A stretch of DNA of 8,247 nt from Bacteroidota bacterium (GTDB lineage Bacteria; Bacteroidota; Bacteroidia; Flavobacteriales_D; JABDKJ01), in the NCBI GenBank assembly GCA_027621335.1, contig JAQCAN010000102.1, positions 1 through 8,247 of the forward strand, read 5' to 3'. The notes beneath the pieces were generated by a model. It made no database searches, was not told where the DNA came from, and saw only the letters and a program-made list of their open reading frames with translations. Shown in pieces: positions 1 to 7,000 of the stretch. Numbering within the stretch: position 1 is the first letter of the stretch; each line of letters begins with the position of its first letter. A program made the position numbers and the translations under genes.

Positions 1-42
1 ATGGAAGGAAAAAGCATAGGGGATTTACCTGCAACACTGTAA
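1..42 (+). other. possible 3' end of an upstream gene, or a 13-codon mini-ORF
   Basis: The reading frame from base 1 is open for 13 codons (ATG GAA GGA ... ACA CTG) and stops with TAA at 40-42. It is in the same frame as the next gene, which starts 12 bases later. The second frame stops within 20 bases, and the third stops at 43-45 after a less protein-like stretch. It could be the tail of a gene entering from the left or chance. It is too short to identify. Confidence 0.25.
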
Positions 43-54
43 TTTAGACAGCAT

Positions 55-3000
55 ATGACTAACTGGAAGAAGATATCCTACTTACTTATCCTTGCCATCT
101 TTTTGCAGACCCAAGCCTTTGGACAGCTTTTTATCAATGAAGTCAGCGCGTCCAACTACTCTGATTTCACCGATAATTACGGTGAATATGAAGATTGGAT
201 CGAAATTTATAACGCAGGTGGTGCGGCTGTGGATTTGAACGGTTACCATTTCTCTGATGACATCCTCGACCCAACGAAATACCAGGTCAGTGCATCAGTA
301 ACAGTGCCAGCGGGAGGATTCAGGGTCGTCTTTGCCTCCAATAGGAATACTGTTGCAGGAAATAATATACACACTAGCTTCAAGATCAATCAGACCAGTC
401 AGGAATATGCCGTTCTGGCCGACCCCTCAGGAAATATCATTGATGCATACTGGATGGATAAGCGGACTCAGGAGAATCACTCTAGGGGACGTCTTGTGAA
501 CGGTGGACCCGCTTGGGGCATATTCACGAATCCAAGTCCGGGCGCAACGAATACTGGAGGTTCTTCAGACTATGCAATAACACCGGTAATGGACATGGCG
601 CCTGGGGCATATGGGACAGGGATAGATGTGAACATCACGTCACCACAGGCCAATGTGACCGTCCGATATACAACCAATGGGGCCATTCCTATTGCAACTT
701 CACCGATAGCCGCTGGCCCGATCAATGTGGCCACGACCACCGTCCTTCATGCTAGGGCCTTCAGCAATGACCCCAGTATCCTACCCTCTTTCATGGAGAC
801 CAATTCCTATTTCATCAATGAAGGCCATGTGGTTCCAATTTTTTCCATTTCCGGTCCTAACCTGTTGACCCTCATGAACGGCACTCAGATCAGCCCTGAA
901 GGACACATCGAGTATTTCGGAGAGGATGGCCAACAGAGAGATGAAGCAAGGGGCGACTTCAACGAACATGGCAATGACTCTTGGGCGTATCCACAACGAG
1001 GTATAGACTATATCACACGGGATCAGATGGGCTACAATGACGAGATCCACTACCCCATCTTCAGGACCAAGGACCGTCCAAGCTATCAGAGGCTCATCCT
1101 CAAAGCAGGAGCCAATGACAACTATCCTTTCTCTCCGCCTGCCGGTGGAGGTGCCCATGTCATCGATGCCTATGTGCACTCCTTAAGTCAGATTGGAGAC
1201 TTGAGAATGGATGAACGTTCCCATGAACCTTGCGTGCTCTATGTCAATGGCCAATACTGGGGGGTCTATGATGTGAGAGAGAAAGTCGATGATCTGGACT
1301 TCACAGATTATTATTACGACCAAGGTGAGGGTGAGGTGGATTTCATCAAGACTTGGGGAGGAACTTGGTATGAATTCGACAGTGGGACAGCCAATGAGTG
1401 GACGCCTCTTGTGACGTTTATCACCACACAGGACATGACCGACCCGGCCAACTACCAATATGTCAAGTCGGTCTATAATGTGGGAAGCTTGATTGACTAT
1501 TTCGTTCTGAATTCCTATGTGGTCACGACTGACTGGTTGAACTGGAATACAGGTTGGTGGAGAGGAAAAGACCCCAATGGAGATAAGAAGAAGTGGCGCT
1601 ACATCCTTTGGGACAATGACGCCTCCTTCGGGCAGTACATCAATTTTACAGGGATTCCGGATATTACCCCTCAAGCCGACCCCTGCAATCCTGAGAACAT
1701 CGGAAACCCTGGAGGACAGGGCCATGTACCCATTCTGAATGCCTTGTTGAACAATGATGAGTTCTACAACGATTACGTTTCCCGATTCGTGGACCTGTCT
1801 CAGAGTGTCTTCAGTTGTGACTACATGCAACACCATTTGGATAGCTTGACCGGACTAATCGAGCCTGAGATGCAGAAACAGGTCGACCGATGGGGAGGGT
1901 CTGTGGCCGATTGGCAGAACAATGTTCAGGTGATCCGAGATTTCATAGATGACCGATGTGCCGCCTTGAATGATGGCCTAATCGATTGCTATGATGTTGA
2001 TGGCCCCTACCCGCTCTACATCGAAGTGCAGCCTCCTGGAGCTGGATGGGTGCAGTTCAATACTCTGGAACTCACAGAGTTCCCATGGGAAGGATTCTAC
2101 TTCGGGAATCTGGACGTAGAGATGGAGGCCAACGCTTATGGAATCAACGTGTTCAGCCACTGGGAGTTGAACAACCATGTCTTGACAGATTATTTAGTGG
2201 ACACAGCCGCTTTCACCTTCACTCAACAAGATACCATTGTGGCGTGGTTCGTTTCGGACACCTGGGATGTGGTGTTGGATGCAGAGCCTGATGGGGCCGG
2301 CAGTGTGAAACTGGGATCCACTGTGTATGCCAACCTGCCTACGACAGTTACAGTCCCTGAGAACGTGCCTCAGGATCTTGTTGCTATCCCATCGGGGAAC
2401 TTCTGGGAATTCGACCATTGGGAGACTGAGAATAATATCCTTACTGACTTCAATAACGACACCACCATTTTCAGGGCTGATACAACAGACTTCGTTGTAG
2501 CCTTCTTCAATGAGTTGGAGAATTATAATGTGACCTTCAACGTGGATCCTCCTGGTGGTGGATTCATCTCTTTCGAGGGAGCCCCCCAATACAATCTCCC
2601 TTACAATACAGGCCAGCTTCTGGCCAACGAGGATTACCTAATAGATGCCACAGCATCAAGCCACTTCACCTTTGTCGGATGGAGCGCTGGCAACGTGCTT
2701 CTTTCGCCAGAAGAAGTGGCAGCGAACGGATTCACTTTGAGCCAAGATGACATCATCACGGCCCACTTCGTTGAAGACGAGAACTATACACTGACCTTGT
2801 GGGTGGAAGCTCCAGGTACAGGAAAGATAAGCCTGAATGATACGTTGATCACCGTCTATCCAAAAACACGAAAGTTCTACGCCCCGAATCTTTTCATGAA
2901 ACTCGAGGCCGAACCCAATGAATTCTACGATTTGATCAATTGGGAACTAAGGAATCACATCCCGAATCCTGACAACAAGAACGAACTGATCCAGTTTACT

Positions 3001-3336
3001 TTGGCCACCAATGATACCGTGGTGGCTAACTTCATGCAGGAGCAATTCGGGTTCTACATGCCAACAGCGTTCAGTCCCAATGGCGATGGGGTGAATGACC
3101 TTTATCAGGTACAAGGCAATGCCGTGGACAGACGGTTCTATTCCTTGGAGATCTTTGATCGATGGGGAAACATAGCTTTCTCTTCCACCGATATAACGGA
3201 CAGCTGGAATGGATCGGCAACAGAAGGCGGAGAATACTTTGCACCGAATGGGGTCTATACCTACAGACTTAAAGTGCGCTCTGTATTCGATTCAGCTATC
3301 GAAGAGGCATACGGAACCATTATGCTGATCCGCTAA
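55..3336 (+). CDS. secreted CotH kinase family protein with lamin-tail, InlB-like repeat and type B T9SS sorting domains
   Basis: This 1093-residue modular protein is predicted to be exported and anchored at, or released from, the cell surface. A Sec signal peptide covers about residues 1-23 (WKK, hydrophobic LLILAIFL core, likely cleavage after AFG). A lamin-tail domain follows at about 25-150 (LFINEVSASN, EDWIEIYN, DLNGYHFSD), then a chitobiase/hexosaminidase C-terminal-like beta domain at about 170-262 (VRYTTNG, LHARAF). The CotH domain spans about 275-640 and shows LKAGAND (349-355), NGQYWGVYDVREK ending at 410, and WDNDASFG (519-526), whose acidic residues match the metal-binding motif of CotH kinases. 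Four tandem repeats of about 83 residues occupy 652-994. Residues 1000-1093 are the gliding-motility C-terminal (type B) sorting domain (PTAFSPNGDGVNDLYQV, IFDRWGN, PNGVYTYRLKV). Bacillus CotH phosphorylates spore-coat proteins; the substrate here is unknown and kinase activity is inferred. The ATG at 55 is chosen because the signal peptide begins there. No Shine-Dalgarno sequence is visible. Confidence 0.93.
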   Translation: MTNWKKISYLLILAIFLQTQAFGQLFINEVSASNYSDFTDNYGEYEDWIEIYNAGGAAVDLNGYHFSDDILDPTKYQVSASVTVPAGGFRVVFASNRNTVAGNNIHTSFKINQTSQEYAVLADPSGNIIDAYWMDKRTQENHSRGRLVNGGPAWGIFTNPSPGATNTGGSSDYAITPVMDMAPGAYGTGIDVNITSPQANVTVRYTTNGAIPIATSPIAAGPINVATTTVLHARAFSNDPSILPSFMETNSYFINEGHVVPIFSISGPNLLTLMNGTQISPEGHIEYFGEDGQQRDEARGDFNEHGNDSWAYPQRGIDYITRDQMGYNDEIHYPIFRTKDRPSYQRLILKAGANDNYPFSPPAGGGAHVIDAYVHSLSQIGDLRMDERSHEPCVLYVNGQYWGVYDVREKVDDLDFTDYYYDQGEGEVDFIKTWGGTWYEFDSGTANEWTPLVTFITTQDMTDPANYQYVKSVYNVGSLIDYFVLNSYVVTTDWLNWNTGWWRGKDPNGDKKKWRYILWDNDASFGQYINFTGIPDITPQADPCNPENIGNPGGQGHVPILNALLNNDEFYNDYVSRFVDLSQSVFSCDYMQHHLDSLTGLIEPEMQKQVDRWGGSVADWQNNVQVIRDFIDDRCAALNDGLIDCYDVDGPYPLYIEVQPPGAGWVQFNTLELTEFPWEGFYFGNLDVEMEANAYGINVFSHWELNNHVLTDYLVDTAAFTFTQQDTIVAWFVSDTWDVVLDAEPDGAGSVKLGSTVYANLPTTVTVPENVPQDLVAIPSGNFWEFDHWETENNILTDFNNDTTIFRADTTDFVVAFFNELENYNVTFNVDPPGGGFISFEGAPQYNLPYNTGQLLANEDYLIDATASSHFTFVGWSAGNVLLSPEEVAANGFTLSQDDIITAHFVEDENYTLTLWVEAPGTGKISLNDTLITVYPKTRKFYAPNLFMKLEAEPNEFYDLINWELRNHIPNPDNKNELIQFTLATNDTVVANFMQEQFGFYMPTAFSPNGDGVNDLYQVQGNAVDRRFYSLEIFDRWGNIAFSSTDITDSWNGSATEGGEYFAPNGVYTYRLKVRSVFDSAIEEAYGTIMLIR
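2008..3036 (+). repeat. four tandem divergent InlB-like repeats coded inside the CotH gene
   Basis: The encoded repeats lie at residues 652-733, 737-819, 824-907 and 911-994. Each opens with a beta strand and a proline-glycine turn (VQPPGAGWV, AEPDGAGSV, VDPPGGGFI, VEAPGTGKI). Each has a central aromatic-x-x-W (FSHW, FDHW, FVGW, LINW) and ends on a D-T/I-hydrophobic-hydrophobic-A-x-F strand (DTIVAWF, DFVVAFF, DIITAHF, DTVVANF). This is the pattern of the divergent InlB B-repeat group, which forms rod-like beta spacers on surface proteins. The DNA copies have diverged, so the repeat is visible only in the protein. It probably holds the kinase domain away from the T9SS-attached end. Confidence 0.8.
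3052..3333 (+). other. type B T9SS C-terminal sorting domain (gliding motility-associated)
   Basis: The last 94 residues carry every landmark of this domain: PTAFSPNGDGVND, LEIFDRWGN, a DSWNG turn, FAPNGVYTYRLKV, and a terminal GTIMLIR strand. In Bacteroidota the domain directs passage of the outer membrane through the type IX secretion system. Type B domains often need a PorP/SprF-like partner, which is not found nearby here. Confidence 0.92.
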
Positions 3337-3362
3337 GGTCAGCCCCATTGTTTATAGGTCTC
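3337..3362. other. 26-base spacer between convergent genes, no terminator seen
   Basis: The spacer separates the stop of the CotH gene (TAA, 3334-3336) from the stop of the GH65 gene (TGA on minus, 3365-3363). It holds no GC-rich hairpin followed by a T-run on either strand. Transcripts from both sides may therefore run into each other or end by another mechanism. Confidence 0.6.
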
Positions 3363-5666
3363 TCAAGCCTTCTGCATAGGAACCGAGACGCTTCCTTTTC
3401 CTTTGGCTTCGTATGAATTCCCGAATATAGTAAACCCTAAATCTCCTTCTGAGTCATTCTTGATTGTTACTTCAGACTGACTCACCTCGATGATGAGATA
3501 CTTCTCCTTGAACTTTATCCTAAAAGCATAACCCGTCCACTGGTCAGGAAGTGATGGAGATAGGAACAACTCCCCTTTCCTCACCCTCATGCCAGCAAAT
3601 CCCTTGGCAAAGGCCATCCAAGTTCCCGCCATACTGGTCGTATGGCAACCGTCCTTGGTATCATTGTTATAGTCATCCAGATCCAAGCGAGCGGTTCTCA
3701 TGTACATCTCATAAGCCTTCTCCTTACGCCCCAAACGTGAGGCAAGGATACCATGCACACAAGGTGATAGGGAGGACTCATGCACGGTGAGCGGCTCATA
3801 GAAATCAAAATTCCTCTTAATAGTCTCTATGTCGAATTCATCCTCGAAGAGGTAGATGCCTTGAAGCGTATCAGCCTGCTTTATGAAGCATGAACGGAGA
3901 ATACGGTCCCATGACCACTTCTCATGGATTGGGCGTTCCGACTTAGGAAGTTCAGACGTAGGCATGATGACCTTGTCCAGAAAGCCATCCTGTTGGAGGA
4001 ATATGCCTCGCTCCTCATCGTGTCCCAGATACATCTTTTCCAAGATGTCTTTCCAACGTTCTGTTTCGGTCTCATTGAATTTAACCCTCTCTTTCAGGGC
4101 TTTCAAGCGCTCATCGTCCTTCCATTGGGCCAAGCCCTCCATGGTATAGCGCATGGTCCAAAGCGCCATCTTGGAGGTGTACCAGTTGTTGTTGACGTTG
4201 TTCTCATACTCATTGGGGCCGGTCACTCCAAGCATCACGTACTTCTGCTTAGCCTCAGACCAGTTCACACGCTGTGACCAGAACCTAGAGATGGCAATCA
4301 GCACTTCTAATCCATATTCTATAAGGTATTCTTCATCGCCATAGTAGTTGATGTAATCATGGATGGCATAGGCGATGGCTCCATTACGGTGGATCTCTTC
4401 GAAGGTGATCTCCCATTCGTTATGGCACTCCTCTCCGTTGATGGTCACCATGGGATAGAGTGCAGCTCCGTCCTTGAACCCAAGCAACTGGGCATTCTCT
4501 ATGGCCTTTTGCAGATGTTTATACCTGTATATCAATAGATTACGAGCCACTCTCTGCTCGGCTGTAGCCAAGTAGAATGGAAGGCAGTAAGCCTCGGTAT
4601 CCCAATAGGTGCTTCCGCCATATTTCTCTCCTGTAAAGCCCTTTGGACCGATATTCAAACGTTCATCCTCACCTGTGTATGTCTGGTTGAGTTGGAAGAT
4701 ATTGAAGCGAATACCTTGTTGGGCAGAAACATCCCCATCGATCCGGATGTCATTCATTTCCCATTTGGACGCCCAAGCCTCTCTCTGTTCTTTCAAAAGC
4801 TTATCGAATCCGGCATCCTTGGCTTCCTTGACATACTCCTCACAAAGCTTGGCTAAGTTACGTTTCACGTCATCCATGGTGGAGACGTTGGAGGCGTACT
4901 TGTAAATGGTGAAGGGCTTGCCTTGTGTGACCAAGCCTGTTTCTCTCATCTCCACATATTTTTCACGTTCTGCGGTCTTGGAAGAGGTCTTCTCCCATTG
5001 CCCATCGATGTGATAGGACGCTCCTGTACTCACCCAGAAATCGGTCTTCTTAGTGCTGGCAATGACATAAGAATAATCATGAGTGGCCTTTTTCTCCTGC
5101 TCCACCCAGAATTTCTCATCATAGTTGGAATCCGAGTTCATCACATCTGCATCCACATAAGGGACCAGTGTCACCTCTCCAGAGAAGTTCAATGGCGTGA
5201 TGGTGTACTTGATCGCTCCGACTTTGGGGCGGGCCATACTGCAGAATCGGATGGACTCCACGCCTACCTCATTGCCATTAGGAAGCTTGGCAGTAAAGTT
5301 TCGTTTGAGCCAACCTTCTCTCATATTCAACTCCCTTCTGAAATCTTTCACTTCAGCAGTGTGGAGGTCTAGGTGAATGCCATTGACCAAGACTTCGATA
5401 CCTATCCAATTGGCCGCGTTCAAGACTTTAGCGAAATATTCTGGATAGCCGTTCTTCCACCATCCCACACGGGTCTTGTCAGGATAGTAGACGCCTGCTA
5501 TGTAACTCCCCTGCAAGCTCTTACCAGTGTAGGTCTCTTCAAAATTGGCCCGCTGCCCAAAGGAGCCATTCCCAATACTGAAGATGCTCTCAGAGATGGG
5601 GTGATAGTCAGGATTGAATCCTTCTTCGATGATGGACCAAGGATCGTGTTTGATGTAATGTTTCAT
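3363..5666 (-). CDS. GH65 disaccharide phosphorylase, probably maltose phosphorylase (EC 2.4.1.8)
   Basis: This cytoplasmic inverting phosphorylase of 767 residues, full length for the family, would split maltose with phosphate into glucose and beta-glucose 1-phosphate. The N-terminal beta-sandwich domain covers about 12-265 (SIGNGSFGQRANFEE, GVYYPDKTRVGWWKNGYPEYF), the (alpha/alpha)6 catalytic domain about 315-695, and a small C-terminal beta domain the rest. The catalytic acid is E486 in VTGPNEYENNVNNNWYT, close to Glu487 reported for the Lactobacillus brevis enzyme. K596-Q597 (KQAD) and H675 (DGCHTTSMAGTW) fit the substrate and phosphate site. The specificity loop H415-E423 reads HNEWEITFE, which I recall as the loop defining maltose rather than trehalose or kojibiose specificity in lactobacillar enzymes. 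The start at 5666 overlaps the pgmB stop by four bases (ATGA), so translation is probably coupled. Other GH65 specificities such as nigerose or kojibiose are less likely but not excluded. Confidence 0.93.
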   Translation of the reverse strand: MKHYIKHDPWSIIEEGFNPDYHPISESIFSIGNGSFGQRANFEETYTGKSLQGSYIAGVYYPDKTRVGWWKNGYPEYFAKVLNAANWIGIEVLVNGIHLDLHTAEVKDFRRELNMREGWLKRNFTAKLPNGNEVGVESIRFCSMARPKVGAIKYTITPLNFSGEVTLVPYVDADVMNSDSNYDEKFWVEQEKKATHDYSYVIASTKKTDFWVSTGASYHIDGQWEKTSSKTAEREKYVEMRETGLVTQGKPFTIYKYASNVSTMDDVKRNLAKLCEEYVKEAKDAGFDKLLKEQREAWASKWEMNDIRIDGDVSAQQGIRFNIFQLNQTYTGEDERLNIGPKGFTGEKYGGSTYWDTEAYCLPFYLATAEQRVARNLLIYRYKHLQKAIENAQLLGFKDGAALYPMVTINGEECHNEWEITFEEIHRNGAIAYAIHDYINYYGDEEYLIEYGLEVLIAISRFWSQRVNWSEAKQKYVMLGVTGPNEYENNVNNNWYTSKMALWTMRYTMEGLAQWKDDERLKALKERVKFNETETERWKDILEKMYLGHDEERGIFLQQDGFLDKVIMPTSELPKSERPIHEKWSWDRILRSCFIKQADTLQGIYLFEDEFDIETIKRNFDFYEPLTVHESSLSPCVHGILASRLGRKEKAYEMYMRTARLDLDDYNNDTKDGCHTTSMAGTWMAFAKGFAGMRVRKGELFLSPSLPDQWTGYAFRIKFKEKYLIIEVSQSEVTIKNDSEGDLGFTIFGNSYEAKGKGSVSVPMQKA

Positions 5667-6316
5667 GGGAGATGTCTTAACGTGTCCAAATTAATATTCG
5701 AGAGGTCAGGGACTACAAGGTCGGCATCAAAGAGTACCTCAGCCTCTCCCACTCCGATGCATTTCATTCCAGCCCTTTTCGCGGCTTCAACGCCTGAGAT
5801 CGCGTCTTCGAAAACCACACAGTCCTTGGGTTCGAAACCGAGACGTTCAGCGCCTTTCAGAAAGACTTCAGGATGAGGCTTGGAGTGAGTGACCTGATTG
5901 CCATCCACCACAGCTTTGAAGGTCTTATCCAGTCCCACTGCCTTCAGGATGGTCGGAGTGTTCTTACTGGAGGAGCCTAAGGCAACCTCCACTCCATTGT
6001 CTATGAGCAGTTGTATAAAGTCCTTCACACCTACCAAGATATCATCTGGGGTCATCTTAGAGATGATCTCCAGATAGATATCGTTCTTCCTGCGGGTGTA
6101 ATCCATGAGTTCTTCTTCAGTCTTCTCAATCTCCCCAAGTGCGAGGATCCTGCTCATGGAATCCACTCTACTTACTCCCTTGAGGTGCTCATTGTCCTCC
6201 ATCGTAAAGGGAACCCCTAATTCATCGGCCATGGTCTTCCATGCCTTATAGTGGGCATCCACGGTATCTACAATGACTCCATCCAGGTCGAAGATGCATG
6301 CTTTTGGTAATGACAT
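5663..6316 (-). CDS. pgmB: beta-phosphoglucomutase (EC 5.4.2.6), HAD superfamily
   Basis: This 217-residue cytoplasmic enzyme interconverts beta-glucose 1-phosphate and glucose 6-phosphate, taking up the product of the adjacent phosphorylase. All HAD motifs are present: the nucleophile and acid/base pair D10 and D12 in FDLDGVIVDT, S115 with K118-N119 in LGSSSKN, K146 in SKPHPEVF, and metal ligands E170-D171 in VFEDAISGVEAAKRAG. The helical cap (about 18-90) keeps the mutase-specific residues H22 and HLKGVSR (44-50), matching His20 and the K-G-V-x-R loop of the Lactococcus lactis enzyme. These argue for a true beta-phosphoglucomutase over a general phosphatase. The ATG at 6316 stands just before motif I, as is normal for the family. 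The gene is first in a two-gene unit, and its stop overlaps the GH65 start as ATGA. No regulator or sugar transporter lies next to it in the window. Confidence 0.94.
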   Translation of the reverse strand: MSLPKACIFDLDGVIVDTVDAHYKAWKTMADELGVPFTMEDNEHLKGVSRVDSMSRILALGEIEKTEEELMDYTRRKNDIYLEIISKMTPDDILVGVKDFIQLLIDNGVEVALGSSSKNTPTILKAVGLDKTFKAVVDGNQVTHSKPHPEVFLKGAERLGFEPKDCVVFEDAISGVEAAKRAGMKCIGVGEAEVLFDADLVVPDLSNINLDTLRHLP

Positions 6317-6342
6317 ATCGCGAATTGAAGGTTAAAAAATGA

Positions 6343-6355
6343 TTCGGCTGCCGAA
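6343..6355. promoter_or_regulatory. inverted repeat TTCGGC-T-GCCGAA
   Basis: This is a perfect dyad with six-base arms around one central base, 27 bases upstream of the pgmB start. The one-base centre cannot form a hairpin loop at full arm length, so a DNA-binding protein site is more likely than an RNA structure. The identity of any regulator is unknown. Confidence 0.4.
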
Positions 6356-6372
6356 GATAAGCGTTCGTGTAA

Positions 6373-6387
6373 ATAGGACACTCCTAT
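6373..6387. promoter_or_regulatory. inverted repeat ATAGGA-CAC-TCCTAT
   Basis: This is a perfect dyad with six-base arms and a three-base centre, 57 bases upstream of the pgmB start. It has the size and symmetry of a dimeric regulator's operator. Its sequence differs from the neighbouring dyad at 6343-6355, so the two are not copies of one site. Confidence 0.4.
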
Positions 6388-6392
6388 CCAAC

Positions 6393-6423
6393 CCACTTAG
6401 TTCTTTCTCAGTGTCATAAGTGG
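6393..6423. promoter_or_regulatory. inverted repeat CCACTTA ... TAAGTGG, 17-base spacer
   Basis: Perfect seven-base arms lie at 6393-6399 and 6417-6423. The arms could form a hairpin with a 17-base loop or serve as two half-sites about two helical turns apart (24 bases from arm start to arm start). There is no T-run after it on the plus strand, so it is not a standard terminator. Confidence 0.35.
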
Positions 6424-6520
6424 TCGGGGCAACAATTACTGATTCCAAATCCCTTTATGTTGCTTAGATCGAACCCATTCGCGGGGTGGGTGTATATGGA
6501 CGATATCTATCTATTGAACC

Positions 6521-7000
6521 ATGAAACATCTCCTCTGCATATTAATCCTGAGCAACAGCTTTATTTCGAGTTCCTCGCAAACGCTCCACTTGGAGCGAGG
6601 GCGCACCGGATCCCTAGATTCGTCCCTTCTTGGACAAGACCGATTCGGGGCTGTCTATATGCCAATTGTCACCATGGAGCGGGTGGTCAATCTGGGAGAT
6701 ACGGCTGCATTGATACACTTCGCGAAAGATGGGCGACTGTACGAATACTATCACACGTCTCGTCATCCCGTATTCAATGACAAAAGAATCGGCCTGAATG
6801 AATTGAAAGCGCGTTTTCCTGAGGTGAAGGATTGGGTAGGATTTGAGCAACGACCAAGTGATAGAGAAAAGAGAGACCATATCATGCCTTTCTCATTTCC
6901 CAAAGGTCCCATGACAGTGGCTTTATTCGGACTTCTCTTTCTGATGGGTTCATACATACTATTGCACCGACATTCCCTGCGTTATGCCGCTCAAGGCTGA
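6521..7000 (+). CDS. small secreted or membrane-anchored protein of unknown function
   Basis: I do not recognise this 159-residue protein. It starts with a likely Sec signal peptide (about 1-20: MKHLLCILILSNSF, then a serine run). A soluble region of about 110 residues follows, which would lie in the periplasm, with IVTMERVVNLGDTAALIHF and DGRLYEYYHTSRHPV. A single transmembrane helix spans about 130-148, with a short basic tail (HRHSLR) that would face the cytoplasm. The signal peptide, stop-transfer helix and positive tail give a coherent type I membrane topology, which supports a real gene over the competing frame at 6457-6780. Its last 17 bases overlap the next gene, so the two are probably translated together and may work as partners. 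The only cysteine is C6 in the signal sequence, too near the start for a normal lipobox. No Shine-Dalgarno sequence precedes the ATG. Confidence 0.7.
   Translation: MKHLLCILILSNSFISSSSQTLHLERGRTGSLDSSLLGQDRFGAVYMPIVTMERVVNLGDTAALIHFAKDGRLYEYYHTSRHPVFNDKRIGLNELKARFPEVKDWVGFEQRPSDREKRDHIMPFSFPKGPMTVALFGLLFLMGSYILLHRHSLRYAAQG

Larger units (their letters stand above)
6317..6520. promoter_or_regulatory. divergent intergenic control region with several inverted repeats
   Basis: This 204-base spacer must hold the promoters for pgmB-GH65 (leftward) and probably for the membrane-protein pair (rightward). No exact match to the Bacteroidota -7 element TAnnTTTG was found on either strand. Three perfect inverted repeats lie on the pgmB side, within 6343-6423, and are listed separately. 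The remainder (6424-6520) shows no convincing signal, and no RNA gene is recognised. Confidence 0.55.

Noticed and set aside
40..47. TAATTTAG resembling the Bacteroidota -7 promoter element TAnnTTTG
   Set aside because: It has one mismatch, no suitable -33 element, and would place the transcription start at the ATG itself.
1183..1836. 217-codon minus-strand frame opposite the CotH domain
   Set aside because: The plus strand here encodes recognisable CotH motifs; the antisense product has no recognisable pattern.
4923..5876. Two long plus-strand frames (4923-5372 and 5373-5876) opposite pgmB and the GH65 gene
   Set aside because: They are antisense to strongly conserved protein-coding sequence and have no recognisable family features.
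6352..6359. TATCTTCG on the minus strand resembling a -7 element for pgmB
   Set aside because: It has one mismatch, it overlaps the dyad at 6343-6355, and the nearest upstream TTG is about 29 bases away, well outside the usual spacing.
6393..6423. CCACTTA/TAAGTGG hairpin as a transcription terminator
   Set aside because: The stem is not GC-rich, the loop is 17 bases, no T-run follows, and no gene ends immediately before it.
6457..6780. 107-codon plus-strand reading frame in the region of the small membrane protein
   Set aside because: It has no signal peptide or coherent domain, and it overlaps the 6521-7000 frame, which has a clear signal peptide, a membrane helix and coupling to the next gene.
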